A stretch of 64,000 nucleotides of DNA from DATFKA01 sp042095835 (GTDB lineage Bacteria; Bacteroidota; Bacteroidia; Chitinophagales; Saprospiraceae): the NCBI GenBank assembly GCA_042095835.1, contig JBELML010000004.1:37375-101374 (forward strand). Reading direction: 5' to 3'. Shown here piece by piece: positions 24,811 through 34,163 of the stretch. Under the pieces are notes generated by a model, which saw nothing but the letters and a program-made list of their open reading frames with translations, did no database searches and was not told the origin of the DNA. The stretch's first letter is position 1. Each line of letters begins with the position of its first letter. The position numbers and the translations under genes are program-made.

Positions 24811-27513
24811 TTGGTCTTGATCAAAAGAATTTTAGGGATTGGCTTATGCTGGTGTATCCCATTTCTGACGGTTCATGCACAGCAAAATACTACCTTAAGC
24901 CATCGCTTTCAGCAAGCAAGCCTTGCGGAAGCCCTGAGTTTTATTGAACTACATTTTGATCGCCAATTTATTTATGATCCGACCCTTATCAACAAGGTGA
25001 AAATTGGGAAACTGACTTTTCAAGAAGCGACCCTTGATGAGGTGCTCTCAAGACTACTTCCTGCAGCCCAACTTACCTACAAACCAATGGATGAAAGGTA
25101 TATTTTGATCAAACCCCAAACGGATGGAACACCTTCTTTTGAAGAATCCATTGAGGAGACCGTTGAGGACCTTCCCACAATTTGCGGGCAGTTGATTGAT
25201 TTCGAATCTGGAAGCCCACTTTCCTTTGCTAGTATATATTTGAAAGGTAGTCAGAGAGGTACACTCACTGACGAAACTGGAAATTTCGAACTCAAGGGGC
25301 CTTTTCAACAGGGAGATACTATCGTAATGCAATATTTGGGCTATGCACCCCGAGCTATACCTGCTGACCAACTCAGGGATCAACCCTGCGAAGCACAGGC
25401 CTTAAGGCTTCAGGATTTCAAAATAGCCGATGTGATTGTAGAAGAAGATGCGATCACCTTGATGGAAGGGGCAAAAGATGGGAAAGGCGCAAAATTTAAA
25501 CCAGATAAACTAGATGTATTACCAGGTTGGGGAGATAATGATTTATTGAGGATTGTACAGCTGTTGCCTGGTGTGCACAGCTCAGACGAATCTGCCACAA
25601 ATATCCATATTCGAGGAGGTACACCCGATCAAAATTTGATTCTTTTAGATGGTATTCCGGTCTACCATACAGGTCATTTTTTCGGAATGTTTTCTGCTTT
25701 TAATCCAGATATTGTAGATGAGATGGAGGTCTATAAAGGAGACTTTGGTGCCCGCTTTGGCGACCGCGTCTCGGGAGTCATCAATATTAAATCCAAACCG
25801 GATAATTTGGATAGTACGAAAGTCGTAGCGGGATTAAATTTGATCAATGCCTATACCCAAGTACAAGCCCCGATTGTGCCAGGTAAAGTGGCTTTCCTGC
25901 TCGCAGGGCGCAGATCATTTAGTGATCTAGTACAAAGTGCTACCTATAATAGTTTATTCAATCAGCTTGCAGGTCGTGGCAAGATTCAAGATACTCAACA
26001 AGATCTGGAAGAAGAGGAGGAGGATGTCGATTTCATTTCTTCTCCCTTACTCAACTTTTCGGATATCAATGCTAAGCTACAATTTCAGCCTTTTGCAAAA
26101 GCAACTGGAGCCATTAGTTATTATCAGGGAGCAGATCGCCTATCTTATGGTGTTTTATTTGATGAAGAGGAGTTCTTTTTTAATTCAGAGGACAATATAC
26201 GCCTGAAAAATTGGGGCCTGAGTGGAGAATGGAGGCAGCAGATCAGTAGCTCTTTTCAAGTCTTCGCACAAGCTGTATTTAATGAATACTCCAACGCTTT
26301 CGAGTATCGGCATACTTTCGAGCGGGTCGACTTGGATGACAATTATGACTATGCTTATTTTCAAGACAATACCTTAACCGATCTAACCTTTCGTTTACAA
26401 AATAGCTGGCAACTCAACGCTACTACCGCTATCAATTTTGGTTGGGAGTACAATGACCGGGAAGTAATACTGGAAATAAGGGACGATATAGGTGATGATG
26501 ACTTAGAAGAAGGGGGCTTTTCAGACGAGCAAGAAGGGAAAAATACGGTCTTCTATCTAGATTTTGACTATAAGTTACACCAACGACTCGCCGTGAATTT
26601 AGGGATAAGAAGTTCCTATTATTCGGGGTCAGACCAAAGTTTTTTGGAGCCTCGTTTTTCTTTAGATTGGAAGCCTGGTCAAGAAAATCTACATTTAAAA
26701 ATGGCTGCTGGTCGTCAGGTGCAAACGCTTAGTCAAGCGATCCAGAATAATGATTTAGGCTTTGGTGAGCGCATCTGGTTGATTGCCGATAGCGAATCTG
26801 AAATACCTGTCATTACTGGCACGCAGTATTCGGCGGGAGTATGGTGGAAAAAGAATGGCTATTTGATCGATGTCGAATGGTATTCCAAAAGGATAGATAA
26901 TCTATCTTCATTAAACTTAAAATTTGATAACATAGAGAACCCTTATTCTGCTGGGAAAGGCCAAATGCAGGGTGTTGATGTATTGCTTAGGAAAAGATTT
27001 AATAAACAATTTGACGCCTGGTTGGCTTATGCTTATGGAACAACGGCCTACCAATTTGAAGGCGTCAATGACTTGAACTTTTTTCCGGCTAGTCACGAAC
27101 AACGACATACGATTACATTTACTCAGCTTTGGAACCAGGGAAGTTTTTCTTTTGGAAATAATCTCAGTTATAGCAGTGGTCGCCCTTTTTCACAGGCCAC
27201 AGAGGTAGCCTCATTCCAAGAGGAGGATGAAGAGGAGCTGTATTATGAATTGGTCTTTGGTCCCAGGAATGCAGCACGCTTGCCGCGCTATTTTAGATGG
27301 GATTTGAGTGGGCATTATAATTTCAAATTGGGCAAGGCAAAAGGGAGAGTAGGTCTTTCGATCTTAAATATCACCAACAGCTATAATGTCGGGCAAAGGC
27401 GTTTTTTGGCTGTGCCACCAGAAGACAATCCCTCCAATTCTGCTGAGGTTCTTGAGTTTGATCGAGAACTCTTGGGAAGAACGCCCAACTTTTATTTCAA
27501 ACTGGAATGGTGA
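24811..27513 (+). CDS. TonB-dependent receptor with STN and CarboxypepD_reg domains
   Basis: A 900-residue outer-membrane receptor. A signal peptide (about 1-23) is followed by the secretin/TonB short N-terminal domain (about 35-95), which signals to FecR, then a carboxypeptidase-regulatory-like domain (ICGQLIDFESGSPLSFASIYLKG, GTLTDETGNFEL), a plug (GWGDNDLLRIVQLLPGVHSSDE, IHIRGGTPDQNLILLDGIPVYH) and a 22-strand-type barrel ending in FYFKLEW with terminal aromatic. The start is TTG at 24811; no ATG exists before the signal sequence. The FecI/FecR genes upstream imply substrate-induced expression. Ligand unknown. Confidence 0.93.
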   Translation: MVLIKRILGIGLCWCIPFLTVHAQQNTTLSHRFQQASLAEALSFIELHFDRQFIYDPTLINKVKIGKLTFQEATLDEVLSRLLPAAQLTYKPMDERYILIKPQTDGTPSFEESIEETVEDLPTICGQLIDFESGSPLSFASIYLKGSQRGTLTDETGNFELKGPFQQGDTIVMQYLGYAPRAIPADQLRDQPCEAQALRLQDFKIADVIVEEDAITLMEGAKDGKGAKFKPDKLDVLPGWGDNDLLRIVQLLPGVHSSDESATNIHIRGGTPDQNLILLDGIPVYHTGHFFGMFSAFNPDIVDEMEVYKGDFGARFGDRVSGVINIKSKPDNLDSTKVVAGLNLINAYTQVQAPIVPGKVAFLLAGRRSFSDLVQSATYNSLFNQLAGRGKIQDTQQDLEEEEEDVDFISSPLLNFSDINAKLQFQPFAKATGAISYYQGADRLSYGVLFDEEEFFFNSEDNIRLKNWGLSGEWRQQISSSFQVFAQAVFNEYSNAFEYRHTFERVDLDDNYDYAYFQDNTLTDLTFRLQNSWQLNATTAINFGWEYNDREVILEIRDDIGDDDLEEGGFSDEQEGKNTVFYLDFDYKLHQRLAVNLGIRSSYYSGSDQSFLEPRFSLDWKPGQENLHLKMAAGRQVQTLSQAIQNNDLGFGERIWLIADSESEIPVITGTQYSAGVWWKKNGYLIDVEWYSKRIDNLSSLNLKFDNIENPYSAGKGQMQGVDVLLRKRFNKQFDAWLAYAYGTTAYQFEGVNDLNFFPASHEQRHTITFTQLWNQGSFSFGNNLSYSSGRPFSQATEVASFQEEDEEELYYELVFGPRNAARLPRYFRWDLSGHYNFKLGKAKGRVGLSILNITNSYNVGQRRFLAVPPEDNPSNSAEVLEFDRELLGRTPNFYFKLEW

Positions 27514-27551
27514 TTGGGTATACGCATAAAATCATCAATAAAACCAAATAA

Positions 27552-28718
27552 ATGAGAAAAAACCTTACTATCAGTTTTACTTTAATTTGCTCTTTTGTAC
27601 TCTTGGGAATCGGCGTCGAAGCCCAATCGACTACCTATTTTCCTGATCGTGGAGCAAGCTGGGCCGAAAAAGAGCCTACCTCGGTAGGTGTAAACGCTAC
27701 CAAATTACAAGATGCCATCGATTTTGCACAAGCTAACGAATATTCAGGATCGCGGGATTTACGTCAAGCGATTTATAGAGGTTTTCAACGTGAACCTTTC
27801 CACCAGATTTTAGGGCCTACCAAAAAACGTGGCGGGCCAGCTGGTATGATTCTCAAGAATGGCTATGTGATTGCCAAATGGGGAGATACCAAAAGAGTGG
27901 ATATGACTTTTAGTGTCACCAAAAGTTATCTGTCTACCGTCGCTGGCCTGGCTATAGATGCAGGCTTAATCAACTCTAGCTCCGATCTGGTGAAAAACTA
28001 CGTTTGGTCGGGAGAGTTTGACGGCGCACACAACGAAAAAATCAAGTGGCAACATCTGCTCAATCAATCTTCTGATTGGTCAGGTGCTCTTTGGGGAGGG
28101 AAAGATTGGGCAGATCGACCACCACGCGAAGGGGGCTTAGATGACTGGAAATATAGAGATTTGAGAGAGCCAGGCACCAATTTTGAGTACAATGATGTAC
28201 GGGTAAACCTACTGGCCTACTCCTTGCTGCAAGTTTGGCGCAAGCCGCTACCTCAAATCCTCAAAGAGAAAATTATGGACCCGATCGGGGCTTCTTCTAC
28301 TTGGCGCTGGTATGGCTACGAAAATTCTTTTGTCAACGTAGATGGTGTGCATATGCAATCTGTTAGCGGAGGTGGGCACTCGGGAGGTGGACTATTCATC
28401 AATACCGAAGATCATGCCCGATTTGGATTGCTATTCCTCAAGAATGGCCAATGGAATGGCCAGCAATTAATCTCTAAAGATTGGATTAAGGAGGCAAGGC
28501 AGTCCTCTGATGCTAATATTAGTTATGGATACATGTGGTGGCTCAATAAAGAAGGAGGCCGTTATTGGGAAGGTGTTTCCGAAGATGTCTACTATGCTGC
28601 TGGCTTTGGTGGAAACTACATCGTAGTTGATGAAGCCAATGATTTGGTAGTGGTGACTAGGTGGTTGGAACCCTCTAAGATGGGTGCCTTTATGAAGATA
28701 CTGATGGAGGCCTTTTAA
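27552..28718 (+). CDS. Secreted serine hydrolase (class C beta-lactamase family)
   Basis: A 388-residue exported enzyme with signal peptide ending near GVEAQ (residue 25). Motifs of the AmpC/D-aminopeptidase/esterase family are present: S121-V-T-K124 (SxxK), FEYNDV with YxN-type YND near 217, and a C-terminal YAAGFGGNYIVV in place of KTG/HxG. It lies only 38 bases after the TonB receptor, so it may process the receptor's substrate or be co-induced. Substrate unknown; the 6-aminohexanoate-dimer-hydrolase-like branch is a possible match. Confidence 0.85.
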   Translation: MRKNLTISFTLICSFVLLGIGVEAQSTTYFPDRGASWAEKEPTSVGVNATKLQDAIDFAQANEYSGSRDLRQAIYRGFQREPFHQILGPTKKRGGPAGMILKNGYVIAKWGDTKRVDMTFSVTKSYLSTVAGLAIDAGLINSSSDLVKNYVWSGEFDGAHNEKIKWQHLLNQSSDWSGALWGGKDWADRPPREGGLDDWKYRDLREPGTNFEYNDVRVNLLAYSLLQVWRKPLPQILKEKIMDPIGASSTWRWYGYENSFVNVDGVHMQSVSGGGHSGGGLFINTEDHARFGLLFLKNGQWNGQQLISKDWIKEARQSSDANISYGYMWWLNKEGGRYWEGVSEDVYYAAGFGGNYIVVDEANDLVVVTRWLEPSKMGAFMKILMEAF

Positions 28719-28741
28719 CAAGTCTTACTAGCCGAGAAAAA

Positions 28742-28778
28742 AAGTGCGTCATCTCGAAATATTCGGGATGACGCACTT
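28742..28778. terminator. Bidirectional terminator at the end of the TonB/hydrolase operon
   Basis: A 16-bp stem with one wobble pair (28742-28757 with 28763-28778) closes an AATAT loop between convergent genes. Confidence 0.85.
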
Positions 28779-28810
28779 GTATGTAGTAGACCTCGTTTTT
28801 TGAACCTGCT

Positions 28811-30310
28811 CTAATTGGCTTGTAGCTCCGTAGCGTTGAAATAGCTACCAAAAGAAGCCTCATCAACGATGGATTGCAACCAAAGATCGAGTTTGTATGC
28901 CCTAAATAATTGTAAAAGCGGAGATAAATTAGACTCTGCTAATTGCTGGAGTAAGTCAGTAGCGAGTTGCTTGGCGGTGCGCGGATTGGTTGCTAGCCGA
29001 TCTGCAAACTTCAAGAAGGCCTTATAAAAGCCTTTATTTTCATCTCCTGATTTGAAAACCTTTTCCGATTTGATTCTAGTGAGAAACGAGCTCATTTTTT
29101 GGAAATCAGGCTTTTCAAAATACATCACAAACTCTAGTATTCTTCCAAGTGCTTTGACAAAGGTGTTTTCTCCATCCTCAAAGGATTGAATCTTCTGGCA
29201 ATAGCTTTGTGCAGCCTCGTTCTCTTCCATTAATAAATGAGCTATAGCCATCCATCCATAGAAAAGTTGGGTATGTAATTCATGCTCCAGCTCTAATTCT
29301 TCAATAAAATTGTAGAAAGCAGGGGCATCTTCCTCCATAAATGAAGGCAACTGATTATTCTTGATGCGGAGCCTGATTTGATAGCTAGCAAATAATGGAA
29401 TCCTATTATAATAGGGTTCGTTCTTTTTGGTGAATTGAATCCCTTCCTGAATATATTTTTGTGCTTCGTCAAATTTTTCTAGATGAAAGGCTCCATCAAT
29501 CAGGCAGCGAAGAGCAATTAGATAATAATGTGGGAAGTTTTCAATTTGCTTTTTATGCTGCTTGAAATAGGCAACGACCTCTTCTAATCCAATGAAAGCA
29601 ATCTTATAGTCGCCCAGTAAATATTTCTGTATTGCTATAAAAATATTTTGCAAAAGCTGATCGCTTTCGGGCACAGATCCATTCCTCCGCGGAATAATAT
29701 TTAATTTCTCCAGGAAATAGTCCAATTTCGCTTGACTGATCGATGTTGTCTTTTTGAGATATAAATCGATCAGGGCATCCAGTCTAGCTGCTTGCTCATA
29801 GTGAGCAATCATTTTCTTAGAGTAGTATTCTGCCTTCTCATGAATTTTCAGTTCTTTAATGTGTAAGTCATTGGACTTAATCTGATTGAGATAGGATTCT
29901 TTCTCTAAAATGGCAGGCAGGTAAACATATTGTTCGTTATTGAGACAGAGTTGCTTTGTTTTGGCCAGCTGTTTTTCGGCCATTTTTAGCAGATTTTTTT
30001 CTGTTAAAATTTCAAAGTGCTCTATGCCCAAGCGGATTTTACTGCCGAGGGTAGAAAAGTGCCGGTGAGAGGATAAACTTTTTAAAAGTAACTGCTCTAA
30101 CTGGAATTTGTAGACCTTTAGATTGATCGCTACTTTACCGGTAAATTGGGCTTTAATGCTCTCCTCATTGTATTCTTTCTGTAAGTTGATGGCATCGTAT
30201 AGATGCGTCAGTGTGTTTGATTCAGATCCATAGTGCCTTTTGAAATACCGTTTTTCGGCGGGCGACATGGATTTGATTAATTTAAAAAGTTTGTCGGTTG
30301 TGGTCTTCAC
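28811..30310 (-). CDS. Large helical protein of unknown function
   Basis: A 499-residue, mostly alpha-helical soluble protein with no signal peptide. The N-terminal KLFKLIKSMSPAEKRYFKRHYG motif followed by SNTLTHLYDAI is one I associate with a recurrent Bacteroidota hypothetical family (from memory). The remainder looks like TPR-type helical pairs (for example FDEAQKYIQEGIQFTKKN). It stands alone, converges on the hydrolase and has a long upstream gap. No function can be assigned. Confidence 0.7.
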   Translation of the reverse strand: MKTTTDKLFKLIKSMSPAEKRYFKRHYGSESNTLTHLYDAINLQKEYNEESIKAQFTGKVAINLKVYKFQLEQLLLKSLSSHRHFSTLGSKIRLGIEHFEILTEKNLLKMAEKQLAKTKQLCLNNEQYVYLPAILEKESYLNQIKSNDLHIKELKIHEKAEYYSKKMIAHYEQAARLDALIDLYLKKTTSISQAKLDYFLEKLNIIPRRNGSVPESDQLLQNIFIAIQKYLLGDYKIAFIGLEEVVAYFKQHKKQIENFPHYYLIALRCLIDGAFHLEKFDEAQKYIQEGIQFTKKNEPYYNRIPLFASYQIRLRIKNNQLPSFMEEDAPAFYNFIEELELEHELHTQLFYGWMAIAHLLMEENEAAQSYCQKIQSFEDGENTFVKALGRILEFVMYFEKPDFQKMSSFLTRIKSEKVFKSGDENKGFYKAFLKFADRLATNPRTAKQLATDLLQQLAESNLSPLLQLFRAYKLDLWLQSIVDEASFGSYFNATELQAN

Positions 30311-30811
30311 ATTTTTATTTTTTTCCCCTTGATAGATTGAATAATAATAACCGACCTCTTTTTAAGAAAGGTCAGAATATAGTGTTATGTTAAATTCGAC
30401 AATCTTCTTTTCAGGAGATTGTCCAAAGCTCTTTTCTAATAGTTGATCTACTACCTCGAATCCATCTACCACTAATCAATGATACCTTAGTAGATATGTT
30501 CGTAGGGATTGTTCAATAATTTGTAAAGAAGTACAATTAAGTTTTTTAAGACATGGGAGAGTCTTTAACGAGTCACAGTCAAGCATTTCGTCTTGAGTCA
30601 ACAAGACAACTTGAATCTGAAGTTTTAGGAATTAGCAAGTGGGAACAAAGCAGAAGTTGTTGGGTATTTAATCTATTTTTTGTAGACTGATTTTGTATAA
30701 CTTCAATGTGTTGTTGCTAAGCAACACCATAGCTTATAAAACAAATGTAAACAAAAAAAGAATTTTTACCAAACCCTAACAACTTGCTAACGCGAATACT
30801 GTTCTTTCAGT
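30311..30811. other. 500-bp divergent intergenic region with small palindromes
   Basis: No ORF is supported. Visible are ATCTAC/GTAGAT flanking the 30460-30500 area, GTCTTG-AGTCAA-CAAGAC at 30590-30607 (containing the palindrome TTGAGTCAA), and TGTTGC-TAA-GCAACA near 30711. It could hold regulatory sites or a small RNA, but nothing decides between these. Confidence 0.4.
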
Positions 30812-31108
30812 ATGAAAATTATTAAGAAATATCAACTCACTGATAGAGACATTGACCGTATTGTTGGTATGGCTTGGGAGGATCGTACCCCTTTCGAGGC
30901 CATCACGGCTCAGTTTGGTCTGACAGAGGCAGAAGTGATTAAACTGATGAAGCATCAGATGCGGGAGCGCAACTGGCGAAAATGGCGAGCTAGAGTACAG
31001 GGCCGTAGAACGAAGCATGCCAAGCTGCGTGTAGATGGAGTAGATCGTTTTAAATGCTCTAGGCAAAAATCTATTACGCGAAATAAGATTTCTAAGAAAA
31101 AGTATTAG
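30812..31108 (+). CDS. TIGR03643 family (DUF2805) protein
   Basis: A 98-residue basic protein. LTDRDIDRIVGMAWEDRTPFEAI, FGLTEAEVIKLMK and RNWRKWRARVQGR match the TIGR03643/DUF2805 family, which looks like a helix-turn-helix fold and is widespread in Bacteroidota and cyanobacteria. Length is typical, with a lysine-rich C-terminal tail. Converges on the HD/DUF5706 gene. Nucleic-acid binding is inferred from charge and fold. Confidence 0.85.
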   Translation: MKIIKKYQLTDRDIDRIVGMAWEDRTPFEAITAQFGLTEAEVIKLMKHQMRERNWRKWRARVQGRRTKHAKLRVDGVDRFKCSRQKSITRNKISKKKY

Positions 31109-31171
31109 GTCTTTGTTATGAAGTTGTTTAAGATGTTTTTGATAGCCCAACAAGGAACCTTTAAACAGCTT

Positions 31172-32374
31172 CTATAAAAAGTAAGCTCCGGCAAAGGCTG
31201 CTACGGCAACAATGAGCCCGTACATAAAGATTCCGTAGCAAATTCTTAGGAAACGATATTTTTTAGCTAAGACCACCCCAAGATAGTAGAGGTCGCGTGT
31301 CATAGAGCTATACAAAAAGTCGGAATCTTTAATCATTTCCATCATACCCCAATGGAAATCATCAATATCCATTCTATAGAAGTTTCCAAAAAAGAGCAGA
31401 TTGGATTTTTTCTGTCTGATATCCTCTCTTGAGAAAGTACCTTCGGTTACTTTGGGACGAGTCGATAAAATGGCAAAAACTAAGGCCGTCAAGCAGACAG
31501 CTAGCAGAATCATTGTCGGTATGATCAACTTTGAATTTTCAGCGAACTGAGGCACCAAGCTAGAAACCGCAATCGAAATAATAATGGCGTTTATACTCAG
31601 CATGATGTTGGCCTTATTATCTGCGATAGCACTGAGGCTGAGGTGGGTTCGATAAGTAGTCCGATACATGGTCTCTACACCTCTACCAAGATTGATTTGT
31701 TTGAGTTCTAAATTTTTCTTTTTCTTCTTCTTTTTCTTCTTGACTCCACTGCCATCTACTATTTCCTCTCGATGTACTTTTTTGCTGTACTTTTTAAGCC
31801 ATTTTATATTTTTCTGCTTTTTGGCTTCGTATAGTGTAAAAGCAGCATCTGTCTGAAATCGATGGTTTTGGATAAAATCCAGTTCGAAGTCTACCCATTC
31901 TTCTTCGGGCATAAAATCCTGGCGAGTCAATAAAATTTCCTGTCTGACTCGACTACATCTATCCCAATAATGATCACTACCTACGTGCCCGATGTCTGCA
32001 TCGCGCAAAATTTTCTGGAGTAGGGTATTGACCGTAGCGTCTCTTTTAGTGGCTTCAATGAGGGACTCGACCAATTGAATATCTTCTTCTGCGACCTTGT
32101 GCTCTTTTAAAAAGGCTTGTGCGTACTCCTTGCCACGATCTTCGTGCCCAGCACTTCCTTGGTCATAACCTGAATCGTGAAAGTAGGCGCTGATCTCCAA
32201 AAGCTGTAATTCACGATCGCTTAGATCATAGAAACTACTGATCTCTTTGGTGGCATCAGCTACATCGAGCGTGTGCTGTAGATTGTGATAAATGTATTGT
32301 TCAGGCACTTGCTCGTCATAGTGATGAGTAATCCAAACCCGAGCATTGGTTACGATTTGCGGATCAAGTGCCAT
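31172..32374 (-). CDS. HD phosphohydrolase fused to a Pycsar-effector-like DUF5706 membrane domain
   Basis: About 400 residues. The N-terminal HD domain has plausible metal ligands (His34 in HNLQHT, His66-Asp67 in YFHDSGY, Asp in LRDADIGH). A linker contains nine consecutive lysines (about 212-220). The C-terminal half matches DUF5706, the PycTM effector domain (ADNKANIMLSINAIIISI, then a second helix near 284-304 and a last one at the extreme C terminus). In Pycsar defence this domain responds to cCMP or cUMP and damages the membrane. No uridylate or cytidylate cyclase lies nearby. Third gene of a tight operon after tsaE and ald (14-base gaps). Confidence 0.8.
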   Translation of the reverse strand: MALDPQIVTNARVWITHHYDEQVPEQYIYHNLQHTLDVADATKEISSFYDLSDRELQLLEISAYFHDSGYDQGSAGHEDRGKEYAQAFLKEHKVAEEDIQLVESLIEATKRDATVNTLLQKILRDADIGHVGSDHYWDRCSRVRQEILLTRQDFMPEEEWVDFELDFIQNHRFQTDAAFTLYEAKKQKNIKWLKKYSKKVHREEIVDGSGVKKKKKKKKKNLELKQINLGRGVETMYRTTYRTHLSLSAIADNKANIMLSINAIIISIAVSSLVPQFAENSKLIIPTMILLAVCLTALVFAILSTRPKVTEGTFSREDIRQKKSNLLFFGNFYRMDIDDFHWGMMEMIKDSDFLYSSMTRDLYYLGVVLAKKYRFLRICYGIFMYGLIVAVAAFAGAYFL

Positions 32375-32388
32375 AGTATGTTTTTGAA

Positions 32389-33624
32389 CTATATATTCGA
32401 GGTGATAAGGAGATCAAGATTCGTGGATTTCATATTGAATCGATGGCCTAAATACTCATTACAGAGACAGCCTTTATAGGTGTAAACGCCATGTCTTAAG
32501 CCTAAATTATTAAACAAGAGGGCCTCAATACTGGACGTGTTTCCTGCATTTAGTAAGATAGGTGTCAGAATATTACTTACCGCTATTGATGCCGTACGTG
32601 GTATTCTAGAAGCTATATTCGGTACGCAGTAGTGAATCACATCATATTTTACAAAAGTAGGCTTGTCTAAAGAGGTCACCTCGGAAGTCGCAAAACAACC
32701 ACCTTGATCAATGCTTACGTCTATAATGACCGCGCCAGGTTTCATCTTTGCTACAATATCCTCATCTACAATGACGGGCGTACGGCCAGATTTTGAATGA
32801 ATGGCACCTATGACTACATCTGCTGTGATGAGTTCTCTTTCTAAATATACCGGATTGACCACCGATGTATAAATCGATTGCCCAATCTGATTTTTCAAGC
32901 GCTTGAGCTTGTATATATTGTTGTCAAAGATTCTGATTTCAGCTCCTAGACCAAGTGCTACTCGGGTGGCATTCTCTCCGACGATCCCTGCACCCAAGAT
33001 GACTACTTTGGCACTAGGTACTCCGGAGATGCCTCCCAACAAAACACCATTGCCACCACCGTCAATAGATAAAAGCTCCCCAGCGGTAAGCACAGCACTC
33101 AAACCAGCCATCTCGCTCATAATGCGTACTACTGGAAAATTGTCTGAATCATCTTTGATGTATTCCATCGCTAGTGCGACTACTCGCTTTTGTTTGAGCT
33201 GGTTGATATACTCCGCGTTGATGATGGGGAGATGTAAAGGAGAGATGAGGATTTGATCAGGATGCATCAATTCAATCTCCTCTAGCGTAGGTGGTGCTAC
33301 TTTGATGATAATATCTGCCTTGTAGACTTCTTCTTTGCTAAAGACAATTTCTGCGCGGGACTCTGCAAAATCGTGATCAGAAAAGTTAGATTTTTCGCCA
33401 GCTTGAGATTCTACTACTACCCGATGACCATAGCCCACTAGGGTAGCAATGGAAGAAGGTACCAAGGCAACTCTATTTTCCTGGAGGGTATCTTCTTTAG
33501 GAATACCAATGAAAAGCTTTCCGGGTTTCTGCCTCACCTGGAGTGTTTCTGCCTGGGTCTCGTATTGCCCACCAGAGAGGAAGGTGGGAATGGATGATCG
33601 GCGACGACTCTTTTCTTCACTCAT
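32389..33624 (-). CDS. ald: Alanine dehydrogenase
   Basis: NAD-dependent enzyme interconverting alanine and pyruvate plus ammonia. The 411 residues show the N-terminal substrate domain (IGIPKEDTLQENRVALVP), the catalytic-region segments KVAPPTLEE and SPLHLP, and a Rossmann domain with VVILGAGIVGENATRVALGLGA, then DVSIDQGGCFATSE. A 35-residue polar N-terminal extension precedes the usual start, as in other Bacteroidota alanine dehydrogenases. Middle gene of the tsaE-ald-HD/DUF5706 operon. Confidence 0.93.
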   Translation of the reverse strand: MSEEKSRRRSSIPTFLSGGQYETQAETLQVRQKPGKLFIGIPKEDTLQENRVALVPSSIATLVGYGHRVVVESQAGEKSNFSDHDFAESRAEIVFSKEEVYKADIIIKVAPPTLEEIELMHPDQILISPLHLPIINAEYINQLKQKRVVALAMEYIKDDSDNFPVVRIMSEMAGLSAVLTAGELLSIDGGGNGVLLGGISGVPSAKVVILGAGIVGENATRVALGLGAEIRIFDNNIYKLKRLKNQIGQSIYTSVVNPVYLERELITADVVIGAIHSKSGRTPVIVDEDIVAKMKPGAVIIDVSIDQGGCFATSEVTSLDKPTFVKYDVIHYCVPNIASRIPRTASIAVSNILTPILLNAGNTSSIEALLFNNLGLRHGVYTYKGCLCNEYLGHRFNMKSTNLDLLITSNI

Positions 33625-33638
33625 AAGCTGTTAATTGG

Positions 33639-34061
33639 CTACAAAAATAGAATTTTTCGCTTTGAATTCGGTTCCACAGTGATTTTTATTACGACTAAAT
33701 CTTCTGGTAGGAGGGCTTCAATTATTTCTGGCCACTCAATAAAGCAATAAGACTCGTCATAAAGTATATCTTCAATACCTATATCCAGTGCCTCTTGTTC
33801 TGATTTAAGCCGATATAGGTCGAGATGATTAATCGACTCTCCAGTAGTAGAAAGGTAGGGGTTGATAATAGAAAAAGTAGGACTCGTTACGGCACTTTCT
33901 ACACCTAGTAAATTACAAAACACTTGCACTAGTGTTGTTTTGCCAGCACCTATTTCGCCTTGTAGAACAAATTTTTTACGGCCTTTCGCATACGCTAAAA
34001 TCAATTCTGCAGCACTCGTCCATTCCGGCATTTTATCTACCCAAAATTCTTTCGGTTCCAT
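33639..34061 (-). CDS. tsaE: tRNA threonylcarbamoyladenosine biosynthesis ATPase TsaE
   Basis: P-loop ATPase that helps the TsaD-TsaB complex make t6A37 in ANN-decoding tRNAs. The 140 residues contain Walker A GEIGAGKT (35-42), SPTFSIINPY, the HLDLYRL motif and FIEWPE. Length matches the family. The gene begins an operon with ald and the HD/DUF5706 gene, an arrangement seen for tsaE-ald in other Bacteroidota (from memory). It is divergent from gyrB, with about 100 bases between. Confidence 0.95.
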   Translation of the reverse strand: MEPKEFWVDKMPEWTSAAELILAYAKGRKKFVLQGEIGAGKTTLVQVFCNLLGVESAVTSPTFSIINPYLSTTGESINHLDLYRLKSEQEALDIGIEDILYDESYCFIEWPEIIEALLPEDLVVIKITVEPNSKRKILFL

Positions 34062-34151
34062 TCAGCAATATTAGAAAAAACTCAGTAAAAATGCTAGCTG
34101 TAATGCCACATTTAGAATGCTTTCAAAGGGGCAAAAGTGCTAAAATTATCG

Positions 34152-34159
34152 TATCTTTG
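34152..34159 (+). promoter_or_regulatory. -7 promoter box of gyrB
   Basis: TATCTTTG (TAnnTTTG consensus) ends only four bases before the ATG at 34164. Transcription would begin at or next to the start codon, giving a leaderless or nearly leaderless mRNA. Confidence 0.6.
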
Positions 34160-34163
34160 TAGA

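Noticed and set aside
31713..31745. Poly-pyrimidine tract as a slippage-prone phase-variation site
   Set aside because: The run alternates TTC and TTT codons rather than a homopolymer, and the frame is intact; slippage is possible but unsupported.
34137..34163. Upstream GTG start for gyrB
   Set aside because: It would place the -7 promoter box inside the coding region; the ATG at 34164 fits the family N terminus.
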